NCBI GenBank assembly: GCA_002748265.1
Contig: PDRY01000012.1
Location: 310,001-374,000, forward strand
Source of the DNA: Rhodobacterales bacterium
GTDB taxonomy: Bacteria > Pseudomonadota > Alphaproteobacteria > Rhodobacterales > Rhodobacteraceae
Direction of reading: 5' to 3'
Length of the DNA stretch: 64,000 nt
The translations under genes and the position numbers were made by a program. This document shows, piece after piece, positions 47,940 through 55,748 of the stretch. The notes below the pieces were generated by a model. It was not told the DNA's origin. It was given only the letters and a program-made list of their open reading frames with translations, and made no database searches. Within the stretch, counting starts at the first letter, position 1. Every line of letters begins with the position of its first letter.

Positions 47940-48212
47940 TCAGGCCTCGTTAATGAAGCAGACGAACGGCTCTTCATCGCCATGCAGGACGAGCACGCCG
48001 AGCGCCGTCACTACATGCTTCTCCTTGTTCTTCATGGCGGCGTTGAGCTGCCATTCGAACGGGCCAAGCCCGGCATGTTCGGTCAGATGCTCCATGAACC
48101 GGCGCACGGTCGACATGGCCGAGTTGTCGATCAGCCCGTCTTCGGCCTCGAAGGTGTACTTGCCTTCGCCGCCGCGCTCACCGTGCATCAGGGTCGCGTT
48201 GTAGGTTGCCAT
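47940..48212 (-). CDS. Small conserved-looking protein, unknown function
   Basis: 90 residues from ATG 48212, with AAAGGA eight bases upstream. Acidic and soluble; contains MHGERGGEGKYTFEAEDGLIDNSA and a helical segment TVRRFMEHLTEHAGLGPFEWQLNAAM. Looks like a compact alpha/beta domain, no family recognised. It lies 26 bases after the atoA stop on the same strand, so it is probably the third gene of atoDA transcription, and converges on leuC across the terminator. Confidence 0.7.
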   Translation of the reverse strand: MATYNATLMHGERGGEGKYTFEAEDGLIDNSAMSTVRRFMEHLTEHAGLGPFEWQLNAAMKNKEKHVVTALGVLVLHGDEEPFVCFINEA

Positions 48213-48238
48213 CGTCAAAATCCTTTGTTCGTTGGGGC

Positions 48239-48895
48239 TTAGACAGCCATTTCCGGCACATCGTCCGGTATGATCAGCGTCGCGCCGGTGCGAGCCGCGA
48301 TCTCATCCACCGAAACGCCGGGCGCGCGTTCACGCAGAACCAACCCGCGCTCTTCCGGGGCGATCACGGCCAGGTCGGTCACAATCAGGTCCACCCGCCG
48401 TGTGGAGGTCAGCGGCAGGCTGCACTCCTCGACGATCTTCGGCGTGCCTTTGTGATCGTGGATCATGGCCACGACCACGCGCTTTGCGCCGGAAACAAGA
48501 TCCATGGCGCCGCCCATGCCGGGCACCATCTTGCCGGGCACTTTCCAGTTGGCCAGCCGTCCCTCAGCGTCAACCTGCAATCCGCCCAGCACGGTCATAT
48601 CGAGATGGCCGCCCCGGATCAGGCCAAAGCTCATCGCGCTATCGATCGACGCAGCGCCCGGCACAGCAGAGACAAAACCCCCGCCCGCATCGGTGAGATA
48701 CACGTCCTCCATGCCTTCCGGGGGGCGAGCGCCCAACCCGACGACGCCGTTTTCGGCCTGAAAGAACACGTCCATCCCGGCGGGCAGGAAGTTGGCCACC
48801 ATCGACGGCAGGCCGATCCCCAGATTGACGAGGCTGTCAGGCTTGACCTCCTGCGCGACGCGGCGCGCGATCATCTCTTTGGCTTCCATCACCAT
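48239..48895 (-). CDS. atoA: 3-Oxoacid (acetoacetate) CoA-transferase subunit B
   Basis: 218 residues. With AtoD it moves CoA between acyl-CoA and acetoacetate. N-terminal AKEMIARRVAQEVKPDSLVNLGIGLPSMVANFLP and the catalytic Glu loop AENGVVGLGARP are near-identical in layout to E. coli AtoA; the end has ERAPGVSVDEIAARTGA. The closest recollected match is AtoA, although ScoB/PcaJ share the fold. Start overlaps the atoD stop by one base. Confidence 0.9.
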   Translation of the reverse strand: MVMEAKEMIARRVAQEVKPDSLVNLGIGLPSMVANFLPAGMDVFFQAENGVVGLGARPPEGMEDVYLTDAGGGFVSAVPGAASIDSAMSFGLIRGGHLDMTVLGGLQVDAEGRLANWKVPGKMVPGMGGAMDLVSGAKRVVVAMIHDHKGTPKIVEECSLPLTSTRRVDLIVTDLAVIAPEERGLVLRERAPGVSVDEIAARTGATLIIPDDVPEMAV

Positions 48896-49548
48896 TACGA
48901 GGCCCTCCGCACGACATGGTTCACCAGAACGCCGGGCGTTTTCACCGCGTCGGGCGGGATGACCCCGACCGGGACGATCTCATCGGGCTCCGCGATCACG
49001 GTCGTCGCGGACAGCGCCATGATCGGATTGAAGTTATGCGCGGTCAGCGTGTAATCGAGATTGCCGACATAATCACAGTGCCGCGCACCGATCAGGGCGA
49101 AATCGGCGTGAAGCGGCTTCTCAAGCAGCCACCGCTGCCCGTCGATCTCCACGACCGGCTTGCCGTCTTCGACCTCGGTGCCGATGCCCGTCTGGGTCAG
49201 CGCGCCGCCAAGCCCGACACCCGCACAGCGGATGCGTTCGACCAAAGTGCCCTGCGGGACCAGCTCGACCTCCAGATCTCCGGCAATCATCTGCGCCTGG
49301 GTCTCGGGGTTCAGCCCGATATGAGACGTGATGACCTTCGCCACCGCGCGGGCCGAAACCAGCAGGCCGATCCCCACACCCGGTTTGGCCGTATCATTGG
49401 CGATCACGGTCAGCCCCGTGCGCCCGCTTTCGGCCAAGGCCGCCAGCAGCCGGTGCGGAGAGCCCACGCCCATGAAGCCGCCCACATGCAGCACCGCCCC
49501 GTCCGGGATCAGCGCGACGGCATCGCTCAGATCAATTGCTCGTTTCAT
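48895..49548 (-). CDS. atoD: 3-Oxoacid (acetoacetate) CoA-transferase subunit A
   Basis: 217 residues. Alpha subunit of the family I CoA-transferase; conserved parts are GAVLHVGGFMGVGSPHRLLAAL, LTVIANDTAKPGVGIG, VITSHIGLNPETQAQM, LVPQGTLVERIRCAG and HNFNPIMALSA, which follow E. coli AtoD closely. Together with AtoA this makes an acetoacetate or short-chain fatty-acid activation pair. The start ATG 49548 follows AAGGAT. It diverges from leuD with a 115-base gap. Confidence 0.9.
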   Translation of the reverse strand: MKRAIDLSDAVALIPDGAVLHVGGFMGVGSPHRLLAALAESGRTGLTVIANDTAKPGVGIGLLVSARAVAKVITSHIGLNPETQAQMIAGDLEVELVPQGTLVERIRCAGVGLGGALTQTGIGTEVEDGKPVVEIDGQRWLLEKPLHADFALIGARHCDYVGNLDYTLTAHNFNPIMALSATTVIAEPDEIVPVGVIPPDAVKTPGVLVNHVVRRAS

Positions 49549-49663
49549 GGATGTATCCTTCTTCGCGCGGAAACATAGGAGGCTCGTTTGACAGTTCTGC
49601 GACAGCCCGGCTTGCCGGACCGCCTCTGGCGTGCTTTATCCGTCAAGGATCAAGGAGGCCCTA

Positions 49664-50269
49664 ATGGACAAGTTCGAAAAGCTCACCGGGATCGCGGCGC
49701 CGATGCCGCTCATCAATGTCGATACCGACATGATTATCCCCAAACAGTTCCTCAAGACCATCAAACGGTCGGGGCTGGGGCAGAACCTGTTCGACGAGAT
49801 GCGCTTTGACCGCGACGGCAACGAGATCCCCGATTTCGTGCTGAACAAGCCCGCTTATCGCGCGGCCGAGATCCTCGTGGCAGGCGACAATTTCGGCTGC
49901 GGCTCCTCGCGCGAACATGCGCCCTGGGCGATCAAAGATTTCGGCATCCGCTGCGTGATCGCACCCAGCTTTGCGGACATCTTCTTCAACAACTGCTTCA
50001 AGAACGGCATCCTCCCCATCGCCCTCCCGCAGGAGACAGTCGATGTGCTGATGAAGGACGCGGAAAAAGGCGCCAACGCGCGGATGACCGTCGATCTGGA
50101 GGCGCAGGAGATCACCACATCGGAAGGCGAAGTGATCCCCTTCGATGTGGATCCGTTCCGTAAGCACTGCCTGCTGGAAGGGCTCGACGACGTCGGCCTG
50201 ACCCTCGAGAAAGCCGCGGCCATCGACGGCTTCGAAGCAAAAGCGGGCCTGGAGCGCCCCTGGGTCTGA
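49664..50269 (+). CDS. leuD: 3-Isopropylmalate dehydratase small subunit
   Basis: 201 residues from ATG 49664, which has the strong ribosome binding site AAGGAGG; an in-frame start 11 codons earlier is rejected. Swivelling domain signature: [56 protein letters not shown]. Works with LeuC. A TTGACA lies 71 bases upstream (49588-49593) in the divergent gap with atoD, but no matching -10 box is clear. Confidence 0.95.
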   Translation: MDKFEKLTGIAAPMPLINVDTDMIIPKQFLKTIKRSGLGQNLFDEMRFDRDGNEIPDFVLNKPAYRAAEILVAGDNFGCGSSREHAPWAIKDFGIRCVIAPSFADIFFNNCFKNGILPIALPQETVDVLMKDAEKGANARMTVDLEAQEITTSEGEVIPFDVDPFRKHCLLEGLDDVGLTLEKAAAIDGFEAKAGLERPWV

Positions 50270-50362
50270 CCGCTCGGACATTCCGATTGCCACATTTCGG
50301 GTCGCGTTACGGCGCGGCCCCAATATCTTCGATCTGAGGTTAAGATCGCCCTCTAATCGCTT

Positions 50363-50380
50363 GAGAATGGTTGCATTCTC
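50363..50380 (+). promoter_or_regulatory. 18-bp palindrome upstream of the membrane-protein gene
   Basis: GAGAATG, GTTG, CATTCTC: perfect 7-bp arms. The pattern (AAT...ATT halves) is reminiscent of Fur-family sites. It lies about 180 bases before ATG 50562 inside an open stretch; the rest of the 292-base gap 50270-50561 shows no other gene. Confidence 0.45.
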
Positions 50381-50561
50381 GCACCACCTCCGCCGCAAAA
50401 CCGCCCTGTTCCTTACTCATCTGTTACCTGAAGGCTTGCCGTCAGGGAGAGAAATGGGCAACTTTGTGTCATCAATGAGGCACCCGTCAGAGCAGGCGGG
50501 ATCATCTGGCCCCAAAGGCACCGGAAAAATCCGGGCACGGGCGGATAGAGGGTTTGACAAC

Positions 50562-51398
50562 ATGCTGTCCCGATTGGCCGGGGCGGTCCTGCGCGGGTTC
50601 CTGATCGCGTGGCTGATCGCCTTACCGACACTGGTTCTCCCCGGCACGCCCGGAGACACAGCGCTGATCGCCCTGTTTCTTGCATCATGCGCCGGTGCGC
50701 TCACCGTCAGCGAATATCTCAGCGGCTCGCCCTCGCTTGTGGAATTCCGCGATGCCCCGCCGTTCAACCGCATTCGCTTCTTTGCCGCCGCCGCGACTGT
50801 TTTGCTCCTGACCCTTCTGGTGCGCGAACAGATCACCCCATCTCCGCTCGGGGGCGCGGTCGAAAGCGTTGCGCAGAGCGTGGCCAATCTTCTGGATCAG
50901 CCTTTCTCGCCCGTGCGGTTGATGGGGCTCATGCTCCCGCCAGAGATGCCCGCCTCAATGACCGCACTTGTCATCACGGCGTCCGCAGTCGCCTACATGA
51001 TCGGCTGGCTGTCCGTCGCGTTCTTCGCGTTGTCACTGCGGACGATGGGATGGCCGACCCGGCGCCGCGACTTCAACCTCTGGATCAACTTGCCGACCTT
51101 CGAGGCCTCCAGCCGCGGAGACCTGATCCAAAGGCTGGAACGCACTGGCCAAATTAACCTCGTATTAGGATTTCTCCTGCCATTCCTGTTCCCAGCAACC
51201 GTCGAATATAGCGGCGGACTGATTGACGTGACACGGCTTGTCTCTGCACATAGCCAAATCTGGATGGTATCGGCATGGGGAGTCATTCCGGCCGGGCTGA
51301 TGATGCGGGGCATCGCGCTTCTGCGGGTGGCCCAAATGGTCGAAGAACAGCGCCGCGAACGCGCCCAATCCGATACGGCGGAGCTCAGCGCCGCCTGA
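50562..51398 (+). CDS. Inner-membrane protein with about six helices, unknown function
   Basis: 278 residues from ATG 50562. The open frame goes back to 50361, but the 67 extra residues are polar and carry no signal. Predicted helices: about 5-28, 33-52, 68-87, 125-155, 190-212 and 222-248. A tail RRERAQSDTAELSAA follows. No family recognised; position before an EEP-family exported protein and a sugar transferase hints at an envelope role. The last bases overlap the next gene. Confidence 0.75.
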   Translation: MLSRLAGAVLRGFLIAWLIALPTLVLPGTPGDTALIALFLASCAGALTVSEYLSGSPSLVEFRDAPPFNRIRFFAAAATVLLLTLLVREQITPSPLGGAVESVAQSVANLLDQPFSPVRLMGLMLPPEMPASMTALVITASAVAYMIGWLSVAFFALSLRTMGWPTRRRDFNLWINLPTFEASSRGDLIQRLERTGQINLVLGFLLPFLFPATVEYSGGLIDVTRLVSAHSQIWMVSAWGVIPAGLMMRGIALLRVAQMVEEQRRERAQSDTAELSAA

Positions 51399-52507
51399 GC
51401 ACTCCCGCACGGGGCAAACGGGCGCACTTATGGCGTGCGTGGCTTTGCGCCATTCTCCTTGCAGCACTAGCACCGAGCGCCACCCTAGCCGATGCGGTTC
51501 GCGTTGCCACCTACTCTGCTGCGTTCAGCCGCGACGGGCCCGGCCTTCTGCTGCGCGACCTTCTCAAAGGCGATGCCCAAACCGATGGCGCCATCGACGT
51601 CATCGCGCATGCCACGCCCGACATTTTACTCCTGACAGAGTTCGATTACGACGCAGGCGGCGCCGCGCTTTCCGCGCTGATCGACCGGCTGGCGGACAAA
51701 GGCCTGCACTACCCCCACCATCTGGCGCTGCGCCCGAATACGGGCCGGGTCAGCGGCCTAGACCTGAACGAGAACGGACGGCTGGGCGACGCTGAGGATG
51801 CTCAGGGCTTTGGTCGGTTCGCGGGCGATGGCGGCATGGCGATCCTGTCCCGCTTCCCAATCAGAGAACCGCGCGATCTGTCTTCGCTGCTTTGGCGCGA
51901 CCTCCCTGGAAGCCGCGCACCCGAGGTCCTGACGCCCGACGCCCTGGCTGCGCAACGCCTCTCCTCGACCGCGCATTGGGTCGTTCCGGTGGAGACCCCC
52001 GGTACCATCCTGACGCTTTTGTGCTTCGCCGCAACAGCGCCCATTTTCGACGGCCCCGAAGATCGGAGCGGCGCGCGCAATGCCGACGAAATCATGCTCT
52101 GGCTGCGCTTGTTCGATGGCGCGTTGGGCGACGCACCGAACCCGCCCTTCGTCGTGCTGGGAAGGGCCAATCTTGACCCCCAAGACGGGGAAGGCCGCCA
52201 TGGCGTGATCCGGGTCCTGTTGTCCGATCCGCGCCTACAGGATCCCGCCCCCAGCAGCGGCGGTGCAAGAGCGGCCGCCGACCCCGACCATGACGGCGAC
52301 CCCGCGCATGACACCGCCGATTGGCCACGCGGTGCGCCGGGCAATCTGCGGGTGTCTTATGTGCTGCCTTCGGCGGATGTGGACGTCATGGATGCTCAAG
52401 TGGTGTGGCCAAGGCCTGGATCCCCCTTAGACCATTCCATCGAATCCGCCGGCCCTCATCGGCTCGTCTGGATCGATATCACAATACCCCGCCATCAAAA
52501 TAGGTAA
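51275..52507 (+). CDS. Exported endonuclease/exonuclease/phosphatase-family protein
   Basis: Up to 410 residues. EEP-fold landmarks: LADAVRVATYSAAF, DILLLTEFDYDAGG (Glu), GDGGMAILSRFPI, VVLGRANLDPQDGEGRHG and the final PGSPLDHSI Asp-His. Around residues 50-72 lies a signal peptide (LWRAWLCAILLAALAPSATLADA). The only ATG in frame is at 51275, inside the upstream gene by 124 bases; the residues it adds are not signal-like. A CTG at 51395 overlapping the previous stop (CTGA) would fit better, so the true start is unclear. Likely hydrolase of nucleic acid or phospho-ester in the periplasm. Confidence 0.75.
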   Translation: MGSHSGRADDAGHRASAGGPNGRRTAPRTRPIRYGGAQRRLSTPARGKRAHLWRAWLCAILLAALAPSATLADAVRVATYSAAFSRDGPGLLLRDLLKGDAQTDGAIDVIAHATPDILLLTEFDYDAGGAALSALIDRLADKGLHYPHHLALRPNTGRVSGLDLNENGRLGDAEDAQGFGRFAGDGGMAILSRFPIREPRDLSSLLWRDLPGSRAPEVLTPDALAAQRLSSTAHWVVPVETPGTILTLLCFAATAPIFDGPEDRSGARNADEIMLWLRLFDGALGDAPNPPFVVLGRANLDPQDGEGRHGVIRVLLSDPRLQDPAPSSGGARAAADPDHDGDPAHDTADWPRGAPGNLRVSYVLPSADVDVMDAQVVWPRPGSPLDHSIESAGPHRLVWIDITIPRHQNR

Positions 52508-52685
52508 AATAGATGACACAACCCCATGAAAATAAGAGGTTGCACAAATTCATACCAAACAGTTAAACGTCACACGCCTGCTATGATTCCAGTGTTAGAT
52601 GTACCACACCGCGTGGTTCCCGACGTTTATTCCTTTTCTGTCCCATTCCCCCTTCGAACCGAAGGGCGAGCTTGAGGAAAAATCA

Positions 52686-53378
52686 ATGAAACGCCTTTCT
52701 TTGGGATCTGGCATTGAGTCTATTGGCATGCCGGACCGGACCAACCCGGTTGCCAAACCCTCTGACCTCTATGCCCGTGGCGGCAAGTACGTATTCGACT
52801 TACTTCTGATTCTCCTCAGCTTGCCATTCCTGCTACCAGTTTTCGCAATTTTGATTGTCGTAGCGTCACTTGACGGCGCCAGCCCGTTCTACATTCACCC
52901 CCGCGTTGGCAAGAACGGGAAAGCATTTCACTGCTTCAAGTTTCGCTCAATGGTGCCGGATGCTGACAAGAAACTGAAAGACCTTCTTGATAATGCCCCT
53001 GAAGCACGCAGCGAATGGGAACACTATCAGAAGATCAAAAATGATCCGCGCGTAACCAAATTCGGTCGATTCTTGCGTAGCAGCAGTCTCGATGAATTAC
53101 CCCAACTCTTTAACGTCTTGAGAGGCGAGATGAGTTTGGTCGGACCGCGCCCATTCATGCCGAATCAAAATAAACTCTATAAGCAAGCAGGTGGAGGTCA
53201 TTACTATGACCTGAAGCCGGGCATTACTGGCGCGTGGCAAGTCTCATCGAGGAACTCCTCGAGCTTTAAATCACGTACCGACTACGATGATCTGTACTAT
53301 CAGAATATGTCGTTGTCCGAGGACGTGCGCATCCTTGCCAAAACGATCAGCGTCGTGCTCAAGCGCACCGGCCACTGA
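52686..53378 (+). CDS. Bacterial sugar transferase (ExoY-like)
   Basis: 230 residues from ATG 52686 with GAGGAAAAA upstream. One membrane hairpin (about 37-60: [20 protein letters not shown]), then the conserved polyprenyl-phosphate glycosyl-1-phosphate transferase core: [48 protein letters not shown], and [12 protein letters not shown]. These enzymes start polysaccharide repeat-unit synthesis. The gene and its 5' region are visibly richer in A/T than neighbours, and no other glycosyltransferase is near, suggesting acquisition. Confidence 0.9.
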   Translation: MKRLSLGSGIESIGMPDRTNPVAKPSDLYARGGKYVFDLLLILLSLPFLLPVFAILIVVASLDGASPFYIHPRVGKNGKAFHCFKFRSMVPDADKKLKDLLDNAPEARSEWEHYQKIKNDPRVTKFGRFLRSSSLDELPQLFNVLRGEMSLVGPRPFMPNQNKLYKQAGGGHYYDLKPGITGAWQVSSRNSSSFKSRTDYDDLYYQNMSLSEDVRILAKTISVVLKRTGH

Positions 53379-53450
53379 CCGCGCCCGTTCTTGACCACTT
53401 CGCGGGGCCGGGCTACCCCGGCAGGCGATGTGTCAAGAAAGGACAGCCCC

Positions 53451-54557
53451 ATGTCAGCCCAGAATGTCAACGCTTCGCTCCTGATTCTGCCTGGTGACGG
53501 GATTGGTCCCGAAGTCATGGCCGAGGTCCGCAAGGTCATTGACTGGTGCGGCACGCAAGGGCTGGCGTTCGACGTGTCCGAAGGGCTGGTCGGTGGCGCA
53601 TCCTATGACGCCCACGGAACGCCCCTGACGGACGACACCATGGCCCGGGCTCAGGAGGTCGACGCCGTCCTGCTGGGCGCCGTGGGCGGGCCGAAGTATG
53701 ACGATCTGGATTTCTCGATGAAGCCCGAACGCGGGCTGTTGCGCCTGCGCAAGGAGATGGACCTTTATGCCAACCTCCGCCCCGCCCAATGCTTCGATGC
53801 CTTGGCCGATTTCAGCAGCCTGAAGAAGGACGTGGTTGCCGGGCTCGACATCATGATCGTGCGCGAGCTGACCTCCGGCATCTATTTCGGAGAGCCCCGC
53901 GGCATCTTCGAAGAGGGCAATGAGCGCGTCGGCATCAACACGCAGCGATACACCGAAAGCGAGATCGAGCGCGTGGCGCGTTCCGCGTTCGAGCTGGCGA
54001 TGCGGCGCGGCAAGAAGGTCTGCTCGATGGAGAAGGCCAACGTGATGGAGAGCGGCATCCTGTGGCGCGAAGTCGTCACCCGCGTCTCTGCCGACTACCC
54101 CGAGGTTGAGCTGTCCCACATGTATGCCGATGCCGGCGCCATGCAGCTGTGCCGCTGGCCCAAGCAGTTCGACGTGATCGTGACCGACAACCTCTTTGGT
54201 GACCTGCTCTCCGACGCCGCCGCCATGCTGACCGGATCGCTGGGGATGCTGCCGTCCGCCTCGCTCGGCGCGCCGATGGCGAATGGCCGCCCGAAGGCTC
54301 TTTATGAGCCGGTCCACGGCTCCGCCCCCGATATCGCGGGCGAAGGCAAGGCCAACCCGATCGCCTGCATCCTGAGCTTTGCCATGGCGTTGCGATATTC
54401 CTTCGACGCCGGAGACCTGGCGACGAAGGTAGAACAGGCCGTGGAAAAGGTCCTGGCCGATGGCGCCCGCACAGCGGACCTCATGGGCCCGGATGGCGGC
54501 ACGCCGATTTCGACATCGGAGATGGGCGACAAGATCGTCGCCGCGCTGTCTGCCTAA
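53451..54557 (+). CDS. leuB: 3-Isopropylmalate dehydrogenase
   Basis: 368 residues from ATG 53451 with AGGACAG upstream; the 20-residue extension is rejected. Oxidative decarboxylation of 3-isopropylmalate. Signature pieces: [31 protein letters not shown]-like ([22 protein letters not shown]), [15 protein letters not shown], and the NAD site [17 protein letters not shown]. Family-size protein. Downstream of the sugar transferase by 72 bases; followed by a long GC hairpin. Confidence 0.96.
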   Translation: MSAQNVNASLLILPGDGIGPEVMAEVRKVIDWCGTQGLAFDVSEGLVGGASYDAHGTPLTDDTMARAQEVDAVLLGAVGGPKYDDLDFSMKPERGLLRLRKEMDLYANLRPAQCFDALADFSSLKKDVVAGLDIMIVRELTSGIYFGEPRGIFEEGNERVGINTQRYTESEIERVARSAFELAMRRGKKVCSMEKANVMESGILWREVVTRVSADYPEVELSHMYADAGAMQLCRWPKQFDVIVTDNLFGDLLSDAAAMLTGSLGMLPSASLGAPMANGRPKALYEPVHGSAPDIAGEGKANPIACILSFAMALRYSFDAGDLATKVEQAVEKVLADGARTADLMGPDGGTPISTSEMGDKIVAALSA

Positions 54558-54586
54558 GTGCTTTCACGCCCTTTTGGCGCGACCGG

Positions 54587-54613
54587 TTGGGGGAGAGCTC
54601 TGCTCTCCCCCAA
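54587..54613 (+). terminator. Long hairpin after leuB
   Basis: TTGGGGGAGAGC, TCT, GCTCTCCCCCAA: a perfect 12-bp stem 30 bases past the leuB stop. No T tract follows directly, so it may act as an RNA-stabilising stem or weak terminator; it shares the GGGGG/CTCTGC core of the two intergenic elements. Confidence 0.6.
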
Positions 54614-54707
54614 ACCCGTTCTAGGGATGATTCTGGCCAAACGAGATACGGGTTGACCATCAGAGGCCGCGCGATACGCTTTGCCTGAAAGCCTTTGACG
54701 TGACGCC

Positions 54708-55667
54708 ATGACCCCGAACCTGCGCGCGGCGCTGTTTGCGCTGCTGGCCTTTGCGATCTTTGCCGGGCACGACGTGGTCGTGAAGCTTCTGGGCGCGCTC
54801 TATTCGCCTGTTCAGATCGTGTTTTTCGGAGCACTGTTTGCCTTCCCCTTGGCCACGCTGATGATGCTGCGGGACAAGACCCACGGAACCTTGATCCCGG
54901 TCCACCCCTGGTGGCTGGCTCTGCGCACCGGGGCGGCCGTGCTCACGGCCCTGTCGGCTTTCTACGCCTTTTCGGTCCTGCCGCTGGCGCAGGTCTATGC
55001 GATCATCTTTGCCACGCCGCTGTTCATCACATTGCTATCCGTGCCTTTGCTCGGGGAACGCGTCGGCCCCCACCGGGCGGGCGCGGTCATCTCGGGGCTG
55101 GCAGGCGTTCTGGTCGTTCTGCGCCCCGGCACTGAGGCGCTCACGCTCGGGCATCTGGCGGCGCTCTGCACCGCGGGGTGTGGAGCCCTGGCCTCCGTGA
55201 TCGTGCGCAAGGTCGGTCGGGATGAGCGCCCCGTCGTGCTGCTGCTTTTGCCGATGATGGCCAATGTTATCCTGATGGGCGCCATGCTGGGCTTTGTGTA
55301 CAAGCCCATGCCCGCCGGTCATCTGGGCATGCTGGCCGTGATCGCGGTGCTAAGTTGGTTCGCCGGGCGGCTGATGGTGGCGGCCTATTCTTCGGGCGAA
55401 GCGGCTGTGGTGGCACCCATGCAGTATTCGCAGATCCTTTGGGCGTCGGCCTATGGGTGGCTGATCTTCGACGAAAGAATCGACCGCTGGACGGCGATTG
55501 GCGCGGGGATCATCATCGCATCGGGCGTCTATATCGTCTGGCGCGAGGGGCGTGGCGGGCACTCTGTCAATCGCCCGGTGCTGCGGGCCCGGCCACGGCC
55601 CGAAACGGGAACCAATCCGCGATCCATCTCTTCGATATTGCGCGGCATCGACGGTCGCCGCCCCTGA
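54708..55667 (+). CDS. EamA/DMT-family transporter
   Basis: 319 residues with ten helices in two halves: AIFAGHDVVVKLLGALYSPVQIVF, LRTGAAVLTALSAFYAFSVLPLAQVYAIIFATPLF in the first, and VVAPMQYSQILWASAYGWLIFDERID in the second. A basic tail of about 40 residues closes the protein. Third member of the DMT family in this window. Substrate not determined. Confidence 0.85.
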   Translation: MTPNLRAALFALLAFAIFAGHDVVVKLLGALYSPVQIVFFGALFAFPLATLMMLRDKTHGTLIPVHPWWLALRTGAAVLTALSAFYAFSVLPLAQVYAIIFATPLFITLLSVPLLGERVGPHRAGAVISGLAGVLVVLRPGTEALTLGHLAALCTAGCGALASVIVRKVGRDERPVVLLLLPMMANVILMGAMLGFVYKPMPAGHLGMLAVIAVLSWFAGRLMVAAYSSGEAAVVAPMQYSQILWASAYGWLIFDERIDRWTAIGAGIIIASGVYIVWREGRGGHSVNRPVLRARPRPETGTNPRSISSILRGIDGRRP

Positions 55668-55678
55668 GCCGCGCCAAA

Positions 55679-55692
55679 TTGACACATGTCAA
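55679..55692 (+). promoter_or_regulatory. FNR/CRP-family-type box before the octaheme cytochrome gene
   Basis: TTGAC, ACAT, GTCAA: a perfect 14-bp inverted repeat of the FNR-family pattern (TTGAT-N4-ATCAA with a C/G at the inner position). Centre is 63 bases before ATG 55749, a workable activator distance. The same bases hold a TTGACA, so overlap with a -35 box is also possible. Confidence 0.6.
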
Positions 55693-55700
55693 GGCGTAGA

Positions 55701-55724
55701 TATTCACATGCTTGCATGAGAATA
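55701..55724 (+). promoter_or_regulatory. 24-bp palindrome in the same promoter
   Basis: TATTCACATGC, two bases, GCATGAGAATA: 11-bp arms with one mismatch. It begins eight bases after the FNR-type box and ends 24 bases before the start codon, covering the likely -10/start region, as a repressor site would. Confidence 0.6.
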
Positions 55725-55748
55725 GGAGGCTCTTTCGAAAGGACCGTC

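Noticed and set aside
50361-50561. N-terminal extension of the six-helix membrane protein
   Set aside because: The extra 67 residues are polar, cross the palindrome and have no ribosome binding site; the family-like helix begins after ATG 50562.
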